Assembly (NCBI GenBank): GCA_019634575.1 | Contig: JAHCAY010000001.1 | Location: 1,302,001 to 1,366,000, forward strand | Direction of reading: 5' to 3' | Length of the DNA: 64,000 nt | Source of the DNA: Candidatus Didemnitutus sp. | Lineage (GTDB): Bacteria > Verrucomicrobiota > Verrucomicrobiia > Opitutales > Opitutaceae | Shown: one piece after another, positions 60,895 to 64,000 of the stretch | How the letters are laid out: every line of letters begins with the position of its first letter | How positions within the stretch are numbered: the first letter of the stretch is position 1 | The notes under the pieces: generated by a model | What the model saw: only the letters and a program-made list of their open reading frames with translations | The model's database searches: none | Told to the model about the DNA's origin: nothing | Program-made: the position numbers and the translations under genes

Positions 60895-61743
60895 TCAGAG
60901 CCGCGCGATCACGAAGCGGTCCCGGCCCGTGAGGTCTCGACGCGATTCAGCGCTCGAAAAACCGGCCGCCTTCGCCGCTTCCAGCAACTGCGCGTGTTGC
61001 GCGATGCCCGTTTCGAGCATCAAGACTCCGCTGACCGCGAGCCACCTCGGCGACTCAGCGATGATCTTGCGCAAGGCCGCCGTCCCATCCGGCCCAGCCG
61101 AAAGCGCATTCCATGGCTCGAACTTCTGGACCTCGGGCGCAGTTTCCTTCGTTTCCGCATCGGACAAATACGGTGGATTGGCCACGATCAATTCGAACTT
61201 CTCCCCCTCCGTCACCCCTGCCAACCAATCCGATTGAGAAAACCTGACGCGCTCGGCGAGCCCCAGCGCGGTCGCGTTCTCGCGCGCGAGCGCCAGCGCG
61301 TCCGAACTTACATCTACCGCAGTCACCATGGCGTCGGCAAAGTGCTTCGCGAGCGCCAGCGCGATTGCGCCTGACCCGGTGCCGAGGTCGAGCACGTGTG
61401 CCGGCGGGGAGGCGGAAAACTGTTCCTTTGCTAACTCGACGAGCAGCTCGGTTTCCGGGCGCGGGATGAGCGCACGTCGGTCCACCTTGAGCGTCAGTCC
61501 GCTGAACTCCGTCGTGCCGACGATGTATTGCAGCGGCTCGCGCTCGCTCCGCCGTTTCACAAGCGGGCGGATCTTGGCCAGCTCTGCCTCCGCGAGCGGC
61601 CGCTCAAATTGCAGGTAAAGCTGCATGCGCTTCAGTCCGAGCGCGTGCCCGACCAGCAGCTCCGCATTCAGCCGCGCGCTATCCACGCCGTGTTTCTGAA
61701 AAAACTCGGTGGTGCGTTTGATGATCTCGAGCACAGTCAGCAT
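60895..61743 (-). CDS. prmC: Peptide-chain release-factor N5-glutamine methyltransferase
   Basis: 282 residues from MLTVLEIIKRTTEFF; upstream in-frame extension crosses a hairpin and is unlikely. N-terminal helical release-factor-binding domain, LIPRPETELLVELA, motif I VLDLGTGSGAIALALAKHF and the catalytic NPPY in ELIVANPPYLSD. Methylates the Gln of the GGQ motif in RF1/RF2. Immediately downstream of prfA on the same strand, the standard pairing. Confidence 0.95.
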   Translation of the reverse strand: MLTVLEIIKRTTEFFQKHGVDSARLNAELLVGHALGLKRMQLYLQFERPLAEAELAKIRPLVKRRSEREPLQYIVGTTEFSGLTLKVDRRALIPRPETELLVELAKEQFSASPPAHVLDLGTGSGAIALALAKHFADAMVTAVDVSSDALALARENATALGLAERVRFSQSDWLAGVTEGEKFELIVANPPYLSDAETKETAPEVQKFEPWNALSAGPDGTAALRKIIAESPRWLAVSGVLMLETGIAQHAQLLEAAKAAGFSSAESRRDLTGRDRFVIARL

Positions 61744-61758
61744 GGCTTCGCCTCGCTC

Positions 61759-61830
61759 GGTAGCCCGCGACCTCCGGGCGCGGGTTGAAGTGGAAGCGAG
61801 CATTCCCGTGTCCGGAGGTCGTGAGCTACC
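61759..61830. repeat. Imperfect inverted repeat between prfA and prmC
   Basis: Two 19-base arms, 61759-61777 (ggtagcccgcgacctccgg) and 61812-61830, are reverse complements at 17 of 19 positions around a 34-base spacer. No T-run follows, so it is not a simple terminator. Its form (GGTAG...CTCCGG outer arms) suggests a dispersed palindromic repeat that may recur elsewhere in the genome. Confidence 0.65.
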
Positions 61831-61852
61831 AGAGACCGTGTCTTGAGGCGCA

Positions 61853-62974
61853 TCACTCGTCGTCCTCGCTTGCGCGGCGATGCGCGATCACCGGCGCACC
61901 GGTCAGCTCGGCCAACTTCTCCTCGAACTCCGCGCGCTGCAGCGCCTCGATCAGCGTGTCGAGGTTGCCCTCGAGCACCTGCGGCAGACTGTAGAGCGTG
62001 AGGCCGATGCGGTGATCGGTCACCCGATTCTGGGGAAAATTGTAGGTGCGGATGCGTTCGCTGCGATCGCCCGTGCCGATCTGGCCCTTGCGCTGCGCGG
62101 CGTATTTCGCGCGCTCCTCTTCTTCCTTGAGCTTCAGCAGCCGCGAACGCAGCACAGCCATCGCGCGGGCCTTGTTCTTGATCTGCGAACGATCATCGGC
62201 GCAGAACACGATCAGGCCGGTCGGCTTGTGGATGATGCGCACCGCCGAATCCGTCGTGTTGACGCCCTGCCCGCCCGGTCCGCTCGCGCGCTGGACGGTG
62301 ATGTCGAGGTCCTGCGGATCGATCTGCACGTCGACCTCCTCAGCCTCGGGCAACACCGCGACCGTCACCGTCGAGGTGTGAATGCGCCCGTTCGCTTCGG
62401 TGACGGGAATGCGCTGCACGCGGTGCACGCCGCTCTCGTATTTGAGGCGTTTGTAGACGTCGGTGCCGGTGACGAGGAAGATCACTTCCTTGAAGCCGCC
62501 GCGATCCGAGCCGCTCGAACTCATCGGCTGCACCTTCCAGCCGCGGCCTTCGGCGTAGCGCACGAACATCCGATAAAGGTCCGCCGCGAACAGGCTCGCC
62601 TCATCGCCGCCGGCGCCGGCGCGGATTTCCATCACGGTGTTGCGCGAGTCCGACGGCTCCGGCGGGATCATCGCGCGCAGCACCGACTCGTGCAGCGCGG
62701 CGCGGCGTTTTTCCAAATCCGGCAGCTCCATCTCCGCGAGGCCGCGCAAATCGGCGTCGGCCTTCGGGTCTTTCAAGAGTGCGCCGTGTTCGTCGATCTC
62801 GAGGCCGAGCTTCTCGTAGGCCCGGAACTCGTCGACGAGCGCGCGCAGGCGCTGCTGCTCGCGCGTGACGTCGGCCGCGCGCCGGGCGTTGGCATAGAAC
62901 GACGGCTCCGCCATCTGCGCGTCGAGTTCATCGAGGCGGTGTTGAAAAGGAGAGATGTCGGGCAGTTGGTCCAT
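61853..62974 (-). CDS. prfA: Peptide chain release factor 1
   Basis: 373 residues from MDQLPDISPFQHRLDELDAQ. Recognises UAA/UAG: the codon-reading tripeptide is P-V-T (VQRIPVTEANGRIHTS), the RF1 form as against S-P-F of RF2. The catalytic G-G-Q lies in ASGPGGQGVNTTDSAVRI, followed by the coiled C-terminal region. Typical length. The Gln should be methylated by the neighbouring prmC product. Confidence 0.96.
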   Translation of the reverse strand: MDQLPDISPFQHRLDELDAQMAEPSFYANARRAADVTREQQRLRALVDEFRAYEKLGLEIDEHGALLKDPKADADLRGLAEMELPDLEKRRAALHESVLRAMIPPEPSDSRNTVMEIRAGAGGDEASLFAADLYRMFVRYAEGRGWKVQPMSSSGSDRGGFKEVIFLVTGTDVYKRLKYESGVHRVQRIPVTEANGRIHTSTVTVAVLPEAEEVDVQIDPQDLDITVQRASGPGGQGVNTTDSAVRIIHKPTGLIVFCADDRSQIKNKARAMAVLRSRLLKLKEEEERAKYAAQRKGQIGTGDRSERIRTYNFPQNRVTDHRIGLTLYSLPQVLEGNLDTLIEALQRAEFEEKLAELTGAPVIAHRRASEDDE

Positions 62975-63016
62975 GCGCGCGGGCACGGGGAGAAATTGTG
63001 AATTGCGTCAGCCGCG

Positions 63017-63063
63017 AGGGGCGGCTTGCGTCGGAAGCCAATCAGGGGCGGCTCGCGCCGCCT
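63017..63063. repeat. Short direct repeat and hairpin between prfA and the HAD gene
   Basis: AGGGGCGGCT occurs at 63017-63026 and 63044-63053. The second copy also forms a 6-bp hairpin (63047-63052 with 63057-63062, TCGC loop). Located in the divergent promoter region of prfA and the HAD gene; could be a degenerate repeat element or a regulatory site. Confidence 0.4.
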
Positions 63064-63080
63064 AGTAAAACATTTCTGCG

Positions 63081-64000
63081 ATGGCTTCTCCGCTCTTCAC
63101 TCAAAACATCGTCGCCTGCATCTGGGACTTCGACAAGACCCTAATTCCCGCCTACATGCAGGCCCCGCTGTTCAAGCGTTTTGGCGTGGATGAGCAGACA
63201 TTTTGGACCGAGACCAACGCACTCGCCGAAAATTATCGCCGCCGCGGCTACCACATTTCGCCAGAGATCAGTTACCTCAATCACCTGCTCACCTACGTCC
63301 TCGCCGGCCCGATGGCGGGCCTGAACAACAAGGTGCTCCGCGATTGCGGCCGCGAGATCACGTTCTACCCGGGGTTGCCGGAGTTTTTCCGTTCCTCGCG
63401 CGAATGGGTGAAGGCGCGCCCGGAATTCCAGAAGCACGAGATCGTCCTCGAGCACTACATCGTCAGCACCGGCCTCGCCGAGATGGTCCGCGGCAGCGCG
63501 ATTTTCCCGTTCGTCGACGGCGTGTGGGCCTGCGAATTCATCGAGAACCCGCTGCAACCCGGCTTCCTGAAACAAAACGAGTTCCCGCTCGATGCCGCCG
63601 CCGAGATCGCACAGATCGGCGTGATGATCGACAACACGACGAAGACGCGCGCGATTTTCGAGATCAACAAAGGCACGAACCGCAACGCCGCGATCGACGT
63701 CAACGCGAAGGTTTCGCCCGAAGATCGCCGCATTCCGCTGCAAAATATGATCTACATTGCCGACGGTCCGAGCGATGTGCCGAGCTTCTCGGTCGTGAAA
63801 AAGGGCGGCGGCAAGACCTACGCCGTCTACAATCCCGCTGTCCGCGCCGAATTCGAGCAGAACGATCGCCTTCGCCAGGCCGGCCGCATCGACCACTACG
63901 GCCCCGCCGACTACACGGAGAACAGCCCCACGACCAACTGGCTGCACCTCCAGATCGAGAAGATGTGCGAGCGCATTGTCTCCGACCGCGAGAGCGCGGT
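63081..64000 (+). CDS. HAD-superfamily hydrolase (partial, runs off the window)
   Basis: The frame is open from ATG at 63081 to the window edge (306 codons seen). The N-terminal HAD loop reads ACIWDFDKTLIPAY (D-x-D-x-T nucleophile motif). A later YIVSTGLAEMVRG holds the motif II Thr/Ser, and MIYIADGPSDVPSFSVVKK is the motif IV D-G-x-x-D region. A phosphatase of unknown substrate; the long cap insert between them is compatible with a class I HAD. Divergent from prfA. Confidence 0.85.
   Translation, partial: MASPLFTQNIVACIWDFDKTLIPAYMQAPLFKRFGVDEQTFWTETNALAENYRRRGYHISPEISYLNHLLTYVLAGPMAGLNNKVLRDCGREITFYPGLPEFFRSSREWVKARPEFQKHEIVLEHYIVSTGLAEMVRGSAIFPFVDGVWACEFIENPLQPGFLKQNEFPLDAAAEIAQIGVMIDNTTKTRAIFEINKGTNRNAAIDVNAKVSPEDRRIPLQNMIYIADGPSDVPSFSVVKKGGGKTYAVYNPAVRAEFEQNDRLRQAGRIDHYGPADYTENSPTTNWLHLQIEKMCERIVSDRESA

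Noticed and set aside
1..64000. CRISPR arrays, tRNA or rRNA genes
   Set aside because: No regularly spaced repeats and no cloverleaf or rRNA-like sequence noticed by reading; a dedicated RNA search was not possible here.

Overview
The window is high-GC bacterial chromosome, densely coded, with few Shine-Dalgarno sequences and many 4-base start/stop overlaps. Protein style (beta-barrel plus Wza-like export genes, a YugP peptidase, a Prc protease with C-terminal extension, a prfA-prmC pair) suggests a Verrucomicrobiota, possibly Opitutaceae-like, organism. This placement is an inference from protein style; no rRNA or marker gene here settles it.

Layout. (1) 1-2235: end of a BREX phage-defence locus (C-terminus of a probable PglZ, then complete BrxL). 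(2) 2370-15565: exopolysaccharide locus A. The minus-strand group vanZ-like, GT2, WecG/TagA-type GT, polyprenyl sugar-phosphotransferase and FecR protein runs away from a plus-strand O-antigen ligase/polymerase. A second minus-strand group codes a beta-barrel protein, a Wza-like exporter and a Wzc-like tyrosine autokinase. It is divergent from an ABC exporter and a PF14907-type nucleotidyltransferase. (3) 15562-34174: an unusual accessory island. It holds the three parts of lasso-peptide machinery, dispersed: a B2 leader-peptidase-like protein (16567), an asparagine-synthetase-like cyclase (22609) and a PqqD-like B1/RRE protein (29138). A 69-residue candidate precursor sits tail to tail with the cyclase (24576-24785). 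Around them are an Asp/Asn beta-hydroxylase, three sulfotransferases, a GNAT, two tail-collar (Mdp-like) proteins with a DUF6916-like protein, a degenerate nucleotidyltransferase fused to a methyltransferase, a TPR-glycosyltransferase, a VKOR-DsbA fusion, an HPr-kinase-like kinase, another methyltransferase, an HEAGH protein and a PhyH-type dioxygenase. (4) 34450-53985: one long plus-strand polysaccharide operon: GDP-mannose dehydratase, Wzm/Wzt ABC transporter, many glycosyltransferases, FkbM methyltransferases, acyl/acetyltransferases and a Wzy-like membrane protein, nearly all joined by ATGA/GTGA overlaps. (5) 54060-64000: mostly housekeeping: YugP, TonB-dependent receptor, ferredoxin, rhomboid, Prc/Tsp, YrdB-like, PrmC, RF1, and an HAD hydrolase running off the end.

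How the parts may work together. Loci A and (4) would build and export a surface glycan: lipid-linked initiation by the sugar-phosphotransferase, chain building by about a dozen glycosyltransferases, and export through Wzc/Wza/beta-barrel and/or Wzm/Wzt. The central island looks like a ribosomally made, post-translationally modified peptide system of lasso type. The precursor has a lasso-like leader motif (W-x-x-P ... LG ... T), an acidic residue usable for ring closure, two cysteines and a C-terminal serine. The neighbourhood holds a disulfide-forming VKOR-DsbA and an HPr-kinase homologue of the kind known to phosphorylate the C-terminal Ser of lasso peptides. That reading is an inference and the main novelty here.
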